A DNA stretch of 44,954 nucleotides from Aestuarierythrobacter sp037968495. Lineage in GTDB: Bacteria; Pseudomonadota; Alphaproteobacteria; Sphingomonadales; Sphingomonadaceae. The stretch covers positions 1 through 44,954 of the forward strand of contig JBBKVP010000024.1 in the NCBI GenBank assembly GCA_037968495.1, in the 5' to 3' direction. The notes beneath the pieces were generated by a model. The model was not told the origin of the DNA. It saw nothing but the letters and a program-made list of their open reading frames with translations, and did not search any database. Positions 1 through 8,169 of the stretch are shown one piece after another (position 1 is the first letter of the stretch; each line of letters opens with the position of its first letter). Made by a program: the position numbers and the translations under genes.

Positions 1-418
1 AAGCAATCGCCGCAATCAGTTGAATGGCCACAAGCACGAAGGAACCGGCAAACTCGCCTGCCGCATGTCCAGCCTGTCGCGCCTCCGCAAACAACCAGCC
101 GAGCTCCGCAGCACCCAGCATTCCGCCAACTGTTTGCCCGAACCCGAGGTTGGGCATGACTGACAGAGCGATCAGCACAAGCGCCGCCCAGAACCATTTT
201 TTCGGCAGGAAGATGACTGCGCCCAGCAAAGCCGCTGCTTGAACCGCGAGAGTGGCGAAATTCCACCCCGCATTCACCCAGTCGTCAGCCGCCGCACGGT
301 ACAGCACGGAGTTCACCAGCTGAAAGCGGTTCGCGATGGCATAGAAGCCCGCGAACGCAATTAGGCCGGCGATCATGCGCAATATCGGCCTCGCGGGTTT
401 GGTGTTCTTATTACCCAT
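1..418 (-). CDS. Hypothetical membrane protein (3' end outside window)
   Basis: An open frame runs leftward from an ATG at 418 (MGNKNTKPARP...) to the window edge without a stop, giving at least 139 residues. The start is basic (K4, K7, R10, R14). It is followed by hydrophobic stretches at about residues 14-28, 55-70, 75-92 and near residue 125 to the edge, so it is probably a multi-pass inner-membrane protein. I do not recognise a family and see no catalytic motif. The missing C-terminus limits interpretation. It is divergent from the M16 peptidase gene, and 419-541 would hold both promoters. The coding call rests on codon pattern and length; the function is unknown. Confidence 0.6.
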   Translation of the reverse strand, partial: MGNKNTKPARPILRMIAGLIAFAGFYAIANRFQLVNSVLYRAAADDWVNAGWNFATLAVQAAALLGAVIFLPKKWFWAALVLIALSVMPNLGFGQTVGGMLGAAELGWLFAEARQAGHAAGEFAGSFVLVAIQLIAAIA

Positions 419-541
419 CCGTTCGCCATAGAGCGCACCGGTTAGGAAAAAGCAAAATTCGCCTTGCTTGCGCGCACCTCGCTGGCCAGTGTGATGGCTA
501 GTGCAGCAGCGACTGCAAAGTTAAGAGTTTCGGAGAGAAAA

Positions 542-3373
542 TTGCGTTTATTTCTACGTTTGCTGCCCCTTGCTCTGGCCGGGTGTGCGACCATCTCCGA
601 AGCGCCACAAATTACGCCGCCCGAAGCGCCAACTTGGGCTTTCGAAACCAGCGATATTGCGGCTGATGCGGGTTACGTCTTCGGCACGCTGCCCAACGGC
701 ATGCGTTATGCCATCCGGCAAAATTCGACGCCTGAGGGGACCGCGCTCGTCCGCATGAATGTCGGATCCGGCTCGCTATCGGAAGCGGACAGCGAACGTG
801 GCTATGCCCATTTCCTTGAACATATGGCTTTCAACGGTTCGAAGCGTATTCGCGAAGGTGAAATGATCAAATTGCTGGAGCGCGAAGGTCTCGCGTTTGG
901 TGCGGATACCAATGCCTCCACCGGCTTTGAAGCCACGCAATATAAACTGGATTTGCCGCGCAACGAGCCGGCGTTGCTGGACACGGCTCTGATGCTGATG
1001 CGCGAGACCGCCAGCGAGCTTAAAATTGCCGAAGATGCCGTCGAACGCGAGCGCGGCGTTGTTCTGTCCGAAAGGCGGGACCGGAACACATATGGCCTGC
1101 AAGAGACAGTCGACCGGTTTGATTTCCTGACTCCGGGTGCGCGTTATATCCAGCGGTTTCCCATCGGCACAATCGAGACATTGCAGGCTGCGGATGCCGC
1201 AGGATTGCGCGCATTTTACGCCCGCGAATATGTCCCGGCGAACACTACGGTCATCGTCGTCGGTGATTTTGACGCAAGCGTTGTGAAGGCTGAGATAGAG
1301 AAGCATTTCGCAAGCTGGCGGCCCGCCCCCATGCCTGCCGAACCCGCAACCGGTCCGATTGATCTGGACCGTGCGGGCGAGACGGACATCTATATTGACC
1401 CCGCCCTATCTGAGCGGGTCACGGCGTCACGTCACGGGCCTTGGCTGGATGAGCCGGACAGCATTGCGGTGCGCCGCGAGCGGTTGTTTCGGCGAATTGG
1501 CTACTCCATCATCAATCGCCGTCTGCAGCGCGAATCCCGCAAGGAAAATGCTGCCTTTCGCGGGGCGGGGTTTGGAACTGGCTTGACCTTTGAAATCGGG
1601 CGGACAACCAATCTTGTGGTCGATATTGGCGACGGCGAATGGCAGAACGGATTTCTGACAGCAATTATGGTTTGGAACCGCGCACTGCTGGACGGATTCA
1701 CAGAAAGCGAGGTGGCCGAGCAGGTCGCCAATATCCGCGCACAGGGAGAGAACGCCGTCGCTTCAGCTGCTACGCGGTCGCATGGTGAATATCTCGGCGC
1801 GATCTTGGCGCTGGTCGAAGGTGACATTATCCCTTCGACACCCGAAGAATCGCTGGCGCGCTTTGAAACGATTGTGCCTGATATTACGCCTGAAGCAGTT
1901 TTTTCGGCGATGAAAAATGACGCAGTCGCACTCGAAAATCCGCTAATCCGTTTCAGGGGACGCAAGGCGCCTGAAGGAGGCGCGGAAGCGCTGAGAGCAA
2001 TCTGGGACAAAGCTATCATGCCGCCCCCCCCTGTCATCGTGACAGCGAATATCGCCAAGCCCTTCGCTTATACTGATTTCGGCACACCCAGCATGGTAGT
2101 CAGCGATATTGTCGATGATCGTTTCGGCCTACGGATGCTGACATTTACCAATGGCCTCAAACTGAATCTAAAACAGACCGATTTGCAGGCTGATCGCATC
2201 CGATTCCGCTTGCACGTCGATGGCGGACAAATGCTCGATACGAAGGATGACCCGCTCGCGACTTCGCTCGTCAGCAGCCTGCCGGTTGGCGGCCTGGGCG
2301 AGCATACGGAGGACGAGCTTCAGTCGATTCTTGCGGGCCGCAGCGTTGGCTTTTCCGTCGGGGCGAGCGACGACACATTTCTGTTGGGCGGCGGAACTAC
2401 GAAGCCCGATTTTGAGCTACAACTGCAATTGCTCACCGCGGCGATTACCGACCCCGGTTACCGCAAGCAGGGCGAAATCCAGTACCGGCGAAACATCGCC
2501 AATTTCTTCGCAAGTCTGAATGCGACGCCTCCATCGGCGATGCGCAACGCGCTGGGAGCGATCATCAGCGACGGCGATCCGCGTTTCTCGCTGCAATCGC
2601 TGGATGATTACCGGACGCTCAATTTTGAACGGCTTCGCAGCACCATCACGGACCGCCTTGCTAATGGTGCGATGGAACTGACGATCGTGGGTGATTTCGA
2701 AGAACAGGCTGCGATTGAGATCGTCTCCAAAACACTCGGCGCCCTGCCCTCCCGCGAGATGGATTTCCGGCCCTATGACGACCGGCGTGATCGCCGCTTC
2801 ACCGATGATCGCTCCCAGCGCATTTTGCGCCATACGGGCGAAGCAGATCAGGCGCTGCTATACCGCATTTGGCCGACGCGCGATGATGAAAATTTGAAGG
2901 AAGTGCTGGAGTTGGAATTGTTGGAGCGCGTGATGCGTTTGCAGCTTACCGACAGCCTTCGCGAGAAGCTGGGCAAGACCTATTCACCCGGTGCCAGCAG
3001 CCGGTCCAGCGGCACCTTCCGCGACTATGGCACCTTCGCCATTTCGGCCTCGGTCGATGTGCAGGAAGTGGGTGCGACGCGCGAAGCGATTACCGCCACG
3101 GTAGAGGCGCTGCGGACTGAGCCGGTGAGCCAAGACACGCTCGACCGCGCGCGGCGTCCGGTTCTCGAAAATTACGACAATGCGCTGAAAACCAATGGCG
3201 GCTGGATTTCAGTCACCGATCAAGCCCAGAGCAACCCCGACCGGCGCGAGCGTTATCGGGCGCAGCGCGAACTGTTGGTCGGCATCACGCCCGAAGCAAT
3301 CAGATTGGCCGCAGCGCGCTATCTAGCCTTCGAAGACGGACTGGAAATATTGGTGCTGCCCGAAGAGGAATAA
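542..3373 (+). CDS. M16 family zinc metallopeptidase, predicted lipoprotein
   Basis: Insulinase/pitrilysin-type peptidase of about 943 residues with two tandem M16 halves. The N-terminal half carries the inverted zinc motif HFLEH (residues 90-94) and a third ligand region ERGVVLSE about 75 residues later, so it should be active. The C-terminal half lacks the motif, as is usual for the inactive partner domain. The N-terminus reads LRLFLRLLPLALAGC, a short lipoprotein signal with lipobox LAGC, which suggests a periplasm-facing lipid-anchored enzyme. I chose the TTG at 542 because GGAGAGA lies just upstream and the signal peptide then starts directly. In-frame ATGs at 464 and 494 would add a long charged leader. 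It converges with the hydrolase-OsmC gene with only 4 bp between stops. Likely role is breakdown of periplasmic peptides; the substrate is unknown. Confidence 0.9.
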   Translation: MRLFLRLLPLALAGCATISEAPQITPPEAPTWAFETSDIAADAGYVFGTLPNGMRYAIRQNSTPEGTALVRMNVGSGSLSEADSERGYAHFLEHMAFNGSKRIREGEMIKLLEREGLAFGADTNASTGFEATQYKLDLPRNEPALLDTALMLMRETASELKIAEDAVERERGVVLSERRDRNTYGLQETVDRFDFLTPGARYIQRFPIGTIETLQAADAAGLRAFYAREYVPANTTVIVVGDFDASVVKAEIEKHFASWRPAPMPAEPATGPIDLDRAGETDIYIDPALSERVTASRHGPWLDEPDSIAVRRERLFRRIGYSIINRRLQRESRKENAAFRGAGFGTGLTFEIGRTTNLVVDIGDGEWQNGFLTAIMVWNRALLDGFTESEVAEQVANIRAQGENAVASAATRSHGEYLGAILALVEGDIIPSTPEESLARFETIVPDITPEAVFSAMKNDAVALENPLIRFRGRKAPEGGAEALRAIWDKAIMPPPPVIVTANIAKPFAYTDFGTPSMVVSDIVDDRFGLRMLTFTNGLKLNLKQTDLQADRIRFRLHVDGGQMLDTKDDPLATSLVSSLPVGGLGEHTEDELQSILAGRSVGFSVGASDDTFLLGGGTTKPDFELQLQLLTAAITDPGYRKQGEIQYRRNIANFFASLNATPPSAMRNALGAIISDGDPRFSLQSLDDYRTLNFERLRSTITDRLANGAMELTIVGDFEEQAAIEIVSKTLGALPSREMDFRPYDDRRDRRFTDDRSQRILRHTGEADQALLYRIWPTRDDENLKEVLELELLERVMRLQLTDSLREKLGKTYSPGASSRSSGTFRDYGTFAISASVDVQEVGATREAITATVEALRTEPVSQDTLDRARRPVLENYDNALKTNGGWISVTDQAQSNPDRRERYRAQRELLVGITPEAIRLAAARYLAFEDGLEILVLPEEE

Positions 3374-3377
3374 GGCT

Positions 3378-4595
3378 TCACCCCACCGCAGTCGTGTGAA
3401 TATGCAGCTCGCCTTCAAGCGTGCGGTGGACCGGGCATTTGTCAGCGATTTCGATGAGCTTGGCGCGTTGTTCGCTGGTAAGATCACCGGTCAATGTGAT
3501 TGAGCGGTCGATGACCTGAATTTGCGCAGCAGCCTTATCGCAATCCACGCAGTCTTCTTGGTGATTGCGCGAATGCTCCAAATCGACAGAGACGCTTTCG
3601 AGCGGGATTTTCTTGCGGTCGGCATACATCTTGATGGTCATGGATGTGCAAGTGCCCAGTGACGCCAGCAGCAAATCATAGGGTGTCGGCCCGTCATCAT
3701 TGCCGCCAAAACTCTCAGGCTCGTCTGCAATGAGGGCGTGATGCGGAGTGCGCACCCATTGCGCGAATTTTCCGCCAGCCGTTGAGACGGTAACCGTTCC
3801 CTCCGCGGGCATCGCAGCCGCATCCTTGGCTCTAGGGAAATAGCGTTCGGACCATGCGGCAATCATCGAGGCCGCGTAGTCCGCTGAACCCTCGGTGGTG
3901 AGCAAATGATCGGCACCGTCCAAAGCAATAAAGCTCTTGGGGTGCTTTGCGGCGAGAAAAATCTGGCTGGCATTGTCAATGCCGACAAGATCGTCGGTTG
4001 GCGAATGCATAACCAGCAAAGCGCGGCCCAGATTGGCAAGCCGCTCTGCCTGCGGCTGATTGCGGCCCTGCTCCAGGAAGCCCTTGGCCACGCGGAATTT
4101 GCGCCCGGCAATCGAGACTTCTGCCTCGCCCTCCGCCTCCACCCGCTCGACACCGCCGCCGAGCTGGTGGAACACGTGGGTGGTATCAAACGGGGCGCCC
4201 AAAGTGGCCACGGCTTTGCATTCGGGAATGCTGCTTGCCGCGCCGATAACCGCTGCACCGCCGAGACTGTGCCCGATCAGCAGTGACGGCGCGAGGCCCT
4301 GCTTGCGCATCGCTGCAGCGGCAGCCGTCAAATCCTCCATATTGGAAACGAAACCGGCATTGGCAAATTCACCTTCGCTACTGCCGAGGCCCGTGAAGTC
4401 GAACCGCAGCACCGCAATGCCATGCTTCGCCAAAGCTGAGGAAATGCGGGTCGCTGCGCGGCTTTGCTTGCCACATGTGAAGCAATGGGCAAACAAAGCA
4501 GCCGCACGCGGAGGGCCATAGAGTGGCAGCTCCAGCCGGCCATCGAGCATCTGCCCGTCCGCGCCTGCAAAGCTGAACTTCTCTGTCTTGATCAT
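3378..4595 (-). CDS. Bifunctional alpha/beta hydrolase / OsmC family protein
   Basis: 405-residue fusion. Residues 1 to about 255 are an alpha/beta hydrolase with nucleophile elbow GHSLG (Ser110), a TDD acid region (about 200-202) and His230. Residues about 265-405 are an OsmC/Ohr domain with the two expected cysteines, Cys316 (LGTCTS) and Cys387 (DKCPVH), which in the family reduce organic hydroperoxides. The same two-domain architecture is known in many proteobacteria. The start is the ATG at 4595, with GGAGAA eight bases upstream; the open frame extends further but that part is not protein-like. It is divergent from purS across 166 bp. Likely role is hydrolysis or detoxification of oxidised acyl esters, which is inference; the hydrolase substrate is unknown. 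Confidence 0.93.
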   Translation of the reverse strand: MIKTEKFSFAGADGQMLDGRLELPLYGPPRAAALFAHCFTCGKQSRAATRISSALAKHGIAVLRFDFTGLGSSEGEFANAGFVSNMEDLTAAAAAMRKQGLAPSLLIGHSLGGAAVIGAASSIPECKAVATLGAPFDTTHVFHQLGGGVERVEAEGEAEVSIAGRKFRVAKGFLEQGRNQPQAERLANLGRALLVMHSPTDDLVGIDNASQIFLAAKHPKSFIALDGADHLLTTEGSADYAASMIAAWSERYFPRAKDAAAMPAEGTVTVSTAGGKFAQWVRTPHHALIADEPESFGGNDDGPTPYDLLLASLGTCTSMTIKMYADRKKIPLESVSVDLEHSRNHQEDCVDCDKAAAQIQVIDRSITLTGDLTSEQRAKLIEIADKCPVHRTLEGELHIHTTAVG

Positions 4596-4761
4596 CCGTG
4601 TTCTCCAATGCCGAGCTATTTGCCCATAGTTCGGGGCCGACAGCCTGCAGGTTACACCAATGGGCCGACGATAACAGGGTGCGCGCGGCTTGCACCTTTC
4701 GGGCACTGGCGGCATAGGCTGCGCGCATAGGCACCCTCCCTTTCGCAAAGGTCCGATTGCT

Positions 4762-5004
4762 ATGAAAGTCCGCATCCATGTCAGCCTGAAGCCCGGCGTG
4801 CTCGATCCACAGGGCCGCGCAGTTCACCATGCTTTGGAGGGCCTCGGCTTTGATCGCGTTGACGATGTCCGCATCGGCCGCCTTGTCGAAATGGATGTTG
4901 CTGACAACACCACCGACGATCAGATTGACGAGATGTGCCGCAAGCTGCTCGCCAATATGGTGATCGAAAACTACCGTATCGAAAAGGTATCGGAGAACGC
5001 CTGA
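4762..5004 (+). CDS. purS: Phosphoribosylformylglycinamidine synthase subunit PurS
   Basis: 80-residue PurS. It is the small dimeric subunit that bridges PurQ and PurL in the three-part FGAM synthase, which makes FGAM from FGAR, glutamine and ATP in purine synthesis. It begins MKVRIHVSLKPGVLDPQG and contains the family segment ALEGLGFDRVDDVRIGR. The ATG at 4762 gives the normal PurS length. The stop overlaps the purQ start by one base (TGATG), so the two are translationally coupled. purL is not in this window next to purQ. Confidence 0.96.
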   Translation: MKVRIHVSLKPGVLDPQGRAVHHALEGLGFDRVDDVRIGRLVEMDVADNTTDDQIDEMCRKLLANMVIENYRIEKVSENA

Positions 5005-5681
5005 TGGCCTTCAAATCTGCCGTTATCACTTTCCCGGGTTCCAACTGCGACCGCGACATGGCCGTTGCGCTGGAACAAGTCTCTGGCACCGCCCCGCTCC
5101 GCGTGTGGCACAGCGATGTCGATTTGCCGGAAGGGCTCGATTTCATCGCCCTGCCCGGCGGTTTTTCTTACGGTGATTACCTCCGCTCGGGCGCGATGGC
5201 CTCGCGCAGCCCGATCATGCGCTCGGTTGCAAAGGCAGCCAAAGCCGGCGTCCCTGTGCTGGGCGTGTGCAATGGCTTTCAGGTGTTGACCGAGACTGGC
5301 CTTCTGCCGGGTGCCTTGATGCGCAATGCGGGGATCAACTTTGTCTGCCGCGACACCGAATTGGTGGTCGAAAACACCCAATCGCTATTCACAGGCGGAT
5401 ACGAGGCGGGACAGCGGATCACCATTCCGGTCGCCCATCATGACGGAAACTTTTTCGCGGATGATGCAACGCTCGACCGGATCGAAGGCGATGGCCGCGT
5501 GGCATTTCGCTACACCGATGCGGTCAACGGATCGGCCCGCGATATTGCTGGCATCCTGAACGCAGCAGGCAATGTGCTGGGCATGATGCCGCACCCTGAA
5601 CGCGCGATCGAAGATGCGCATGGCGGCAGTGACGGACGGGCTATGTTCGAAAGCGCGGTGCGCGGGTTAGTTGACGCTTAA
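5004..5681 (+). CDS. purQ: Phosphoribosylformylglycinamidine synthase subunit PurQ (glutaminase)
   Basis: 225-residue class I glutamine amidotransferase subunit of FGAM synthase, supplying ammonia to PurL. The catalytic triad is visible: Cys89 in GVCNGFQ, and His197 and Glu199 in PHPER. The oxyanion segment PGGFSYGDYLRSG (51-63) is also typical. The start is the ATG at 5004 overlapping the purS stop. The normal third partner, purL, does not follow; instead a convergent GGDEF-EAL gene ends 9 bp downstream. Confidence 0.97.
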   Translation: MAFKSAVITFPGSNCDRDMAVALEQVSGTAPLRVWHSDVDLPEGLDFIALPGGFSYGDYLRSGAMASRSPIMRSVAKAAKAGVPVLGVCNGFQVLTETGLLPGALMRNAGINFVCRDTELVVENTQSLFTGGYEAGQRITIPVAHHDGNFFADDATLDRIEGDGRVAFRYTDAVNGSARDIAGILNAAGNVLGMMPHPERAIEDAHGGSDGRAMFESAVRGLVDA

Positions 5682-5690
5682 GTCGGCTGA

Positions 5691-8054
5691 CTATGCGGTT
5701 TTCGGGGCGAGCTTCATCGCTTCGTGAACAAACAACTGGCGCGCTTCGGATGATGGCATCGGCCGCCCGAAGTAATAGCCCTGGATCTTATCGCAGCCCA
5801 AGTTGCGGATCATTTCCGCCTCTTCAAGCGTCTCCACACCTTCTGCTGTCGTAGACATCTCCAGACTTTGTGCCATCGCCACCACTGCGCGGATAATCGC
5901 TAGACTTTCGGCATGGCCGTTGCTGGCACCTTGAACGAAGGTGCGATCAACCTTTATGGTTGAGAACCGCAATTGGCGCAAATAGCCGAGCGAAGAATAG
6001 CCGGTGCCGAAATCATCCAATGCGACCGAGCAACCCAGTGCCATGATTTCCTCAAGCACGCGGCGCGTCATCGTAGCATCGCGCAAGAAGATGCTCTCGG
6101 TAACCTCAATTTCAAGCCTGTTTGGCGGTAGACCTGTGTCGGACAAAGCCTTCACAACGGTGCTGCTGAAGCCGGTCTCAAGCAATTGCTCGCCTGACAC
6201 GTTCACAGCGATGCGTATGTGACCCGGCCAGTTCACCGCCTCGCGGCAGGCCTCGCGCAGCACCCATTCGCCAATTGGAACGATCAGTCGAGTGTCTTCG
6301 GCGACCGGAATGAACTTGTCCGGACTGACAAAGCCGTGGTCCTTACTATGCCAGCGAAGCAGTGCTTCGAAGCTGACGACATCTTCACCATTGGCATTCA
6401 CAACCGGCTGATAGACCAGCTCCATCTCGTTACGTTCGAGCGCGTGGCGCAGCGAGAATTCAAGCTGGCGCCGCTCTTCTGCCGTTGCATGCAATGCCGG
6501 CTCATAGGGGAAGTGTTCCCCGCCGCCTTCGTCCTTTGAACGATAGAGCGCGAGATCGGCGCTACGCATCAATTCCTCAACGGTTGAACCGTCGCGAGGA
6601 CCGATTGCCGAACCGACACTGGCCCCGACATAGAGCGTGTGATTGTCGACTTCATAAGGCTGCGACAGATTGTGGATGACCGATTTCGAAACCTTCTCGA
6701 CCAATCCGGCTTCAGACGCATCGCGGATTACCACTGCGAATTCATCACCGCCGAGACGGCCACATAGATCGGCTTCGGGAATTGCCGACCGCAGGCGTTT
6801 TGACACCTGCGCGAGCAAACGGTCACCCACCAGATGTCCGAGCGAATCATTGACGGCCTTGAAGCGGTCAAGATCGATCATCAGGAATGCGCAGCAGGTG
6901 CGCCATTGCGACGCATACTTCATCGCATCGCCAAGCGATTCGGTCAGCATCAGGCGGTTGGGCAAGCCGGTCAGCGTGTCATAGCGCGCCAGATAAGCGA
7001 TCTTTTCAGAAGATTCGCGCTGCTCTGTTACATCCGAACCAACGCCGCGAAAACCAATGAACTTACCCTGCTCGTCGAGCATTTGGGTGCCCGATAGTTC
7101 CCACCAGCGCTGGGTTGCACCAATTGTAACTTTGACCAGTAAGTTGCTGAAGTTTTCGCGGCGCTTCAGGCGTTCGGCCAGATCGTGCAGGCTCGGCGGG
7201 AACTGGCCCGCTTCCCATGACTCCCCGGCGATTAGCTGAAGGAAGGGAATGCCCTCGATGTCTTCAGCCGACTTTCCTAGCGCAAAGGCAAAACGCGGGC
7301 TGACCGAGCGCACGCGGCGTGACGGATCGACCTGCCACAGCCAGTCGGCTTCGTTTTCTTCAAACTCGCGCAGCAGCAGCGATACGACTTCGTTCTTTTC
7401 GACCATCCCGGCTTCGGCAATCCGCGCGGTCAGATAAGTGCGCGCATGTTCAACCGTGCCCAGGATTACCATGCTGACAAAGGCGAAAACTACGGCAATC
7501 ATCTCGAAAGACCGGTCCAGCGAAAACGTCACCATCGCGGCTATGCTCAGCACCAAAGCGAAGATGATTGTTCCAAAGGGCGCAGCGGCCAGAACCAGGG
7601 CCGAACTGGCAATCAGCAAGGCTGCGATGGACCACATTGCGGCATGTTCAAATGGGCCGGCAAAGAGCGGGAACACCGCCATGGGCACACACCACACCAG
7701 CGCCATAAGGGAAGAGCCAATGCCCTGGGCCCGGATCTCAGATCGGGAAACACCTCTTTGGTCCGCATCGCGCATGCTGACGTCAGATTTATGGTTATAG
7801 AACAGCATTCCAGCTAGCGCCGCGCCCCAACCTCCCAGAGCCGCGAGGTGCACTGTCTGGAAGAACACAGCCACCACCAAACCAGCGGCGGTCGCGTGGA
7901 CCAGCAAACGCATGAAACTGACTTTGGCGAGCTGCGCATATTGCAGACCGCGCAGGCGCGACCAGTCACCCTCTTCAGGGTCGCTAAAACCGAGCACCGC
8001 CATAATCGGCATCCGATTCGGCAGCACTGGTGCAATTGGTTCTTCGTCGCTCAC
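5691..8054 (-). CDS. Membrane-bound PAS-GGDEF-EAL cyclic-di-GMP protein
   Basis: 787 residues. About residues 45-200 hold some six hydrophobic segments forming a membrane sensor region. A PAS domain follows (about 235-345, WLWQVDPSRRVRSVS to GVGSDVTEQRE), then GGDEF (about 352-515, intact GGDEF at 435-439) and EAL (about 530-780). The EAL domain keeps EALLRW (563), the metal-site motif DDFGTGYSSL, KVDRTF and AEGVET, so phosphodiesterase activity is likely. The position for the inhibitory I-site RxxD just before GGDEF reads PEAD, so product inhibition there is probably lost. The net direction of c-di-GMP turnover cannot be told from sequence. The start is GTG at 8054; an internal ATG (residue 15) is an alternative. 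Probably linked to surface, biofilm or motility control. Confidence 0.95.
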   Translation of the reverse strand: MSDEEPIAPVLPNRMPIMAVLGFSDPEEGDWSRLRGLQYAQLAKVSFMRLLVHATAAGLVVAVFFQTVHLAALGGWGAALAGMLFYNHKSDVSMRDADQRGVSRSEIRAQGIGSSLMALVWCVPMAVFPLFAGPFEHAAMWSIAALLIASSALVLAAAPFGTIIFALVLSIAAMVTFSLDRSFEMIAVVFAFVSMVILGTVEHARTYLTARIAEAGMVEKNEVVSLLLREFEENEADWLWQVDPSRRVRSVSPRFAFALGKSAEDIEGIPFLQLIAGESWEAGQFPPSLHDLAERLKRRENFSNLLVKVTIGATQRWWELSGTQMLDEQGKFIGFRGVGSDVTEQRESSEKIAYLARYDTLTGLPNRLMLTESLGDAMKYASQWRTCCAFLMIDLDRFKAVNDSLGHLVGDRLLAQVSKRLRSAIPEADLCGRLGGDEFAVVIRDASEAGLVEKVSKSVIHNLSQPYEVDNHTLYVGASVGSAIGPRDGSTVEELMRSADLALYRSKDEGGGEHFPYEPALHATAEERRQLEFSLRHALERNEMELVYQPVVNANGEDVVSFEALLRWHSKDHGFVSPDKFIPVAEDTRLIVPIGEWVLREACREAVNWPGHIRIAVNVSGEQLLETGFSSTVVKALSDTGLPPNRLEIEVTESIFLRDATMTRRVLEEIMALGCSVALDDFGTGYSSLGYLRQLRFSTIKVDRTFVQGASNGHAESLAIIRAVVAMAQSLEMSTTAEGVETLEEAEMIRNLGCDKIQGYYFGRPMPSSEARQLFVHEAMKLAPKTA

Positions 8055-8169
8055 ACCCCGCGACTAGGGTAGAAAGGTTATAGCCTAGTAAATTTGGTGG
8101 TTAATTTGGCGTGTTTAGAAAATTACTGGTGCGGCGGGGAATCAGCCTAGCGACCTCCGCCAAACCAAA

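Noticed and set aside
8105..8169. GGCGG/CCGCC hairpin downstream of glmS as a terminator
   Set aside because: Short stem with a long loop and no T-tract on the glmS strand.
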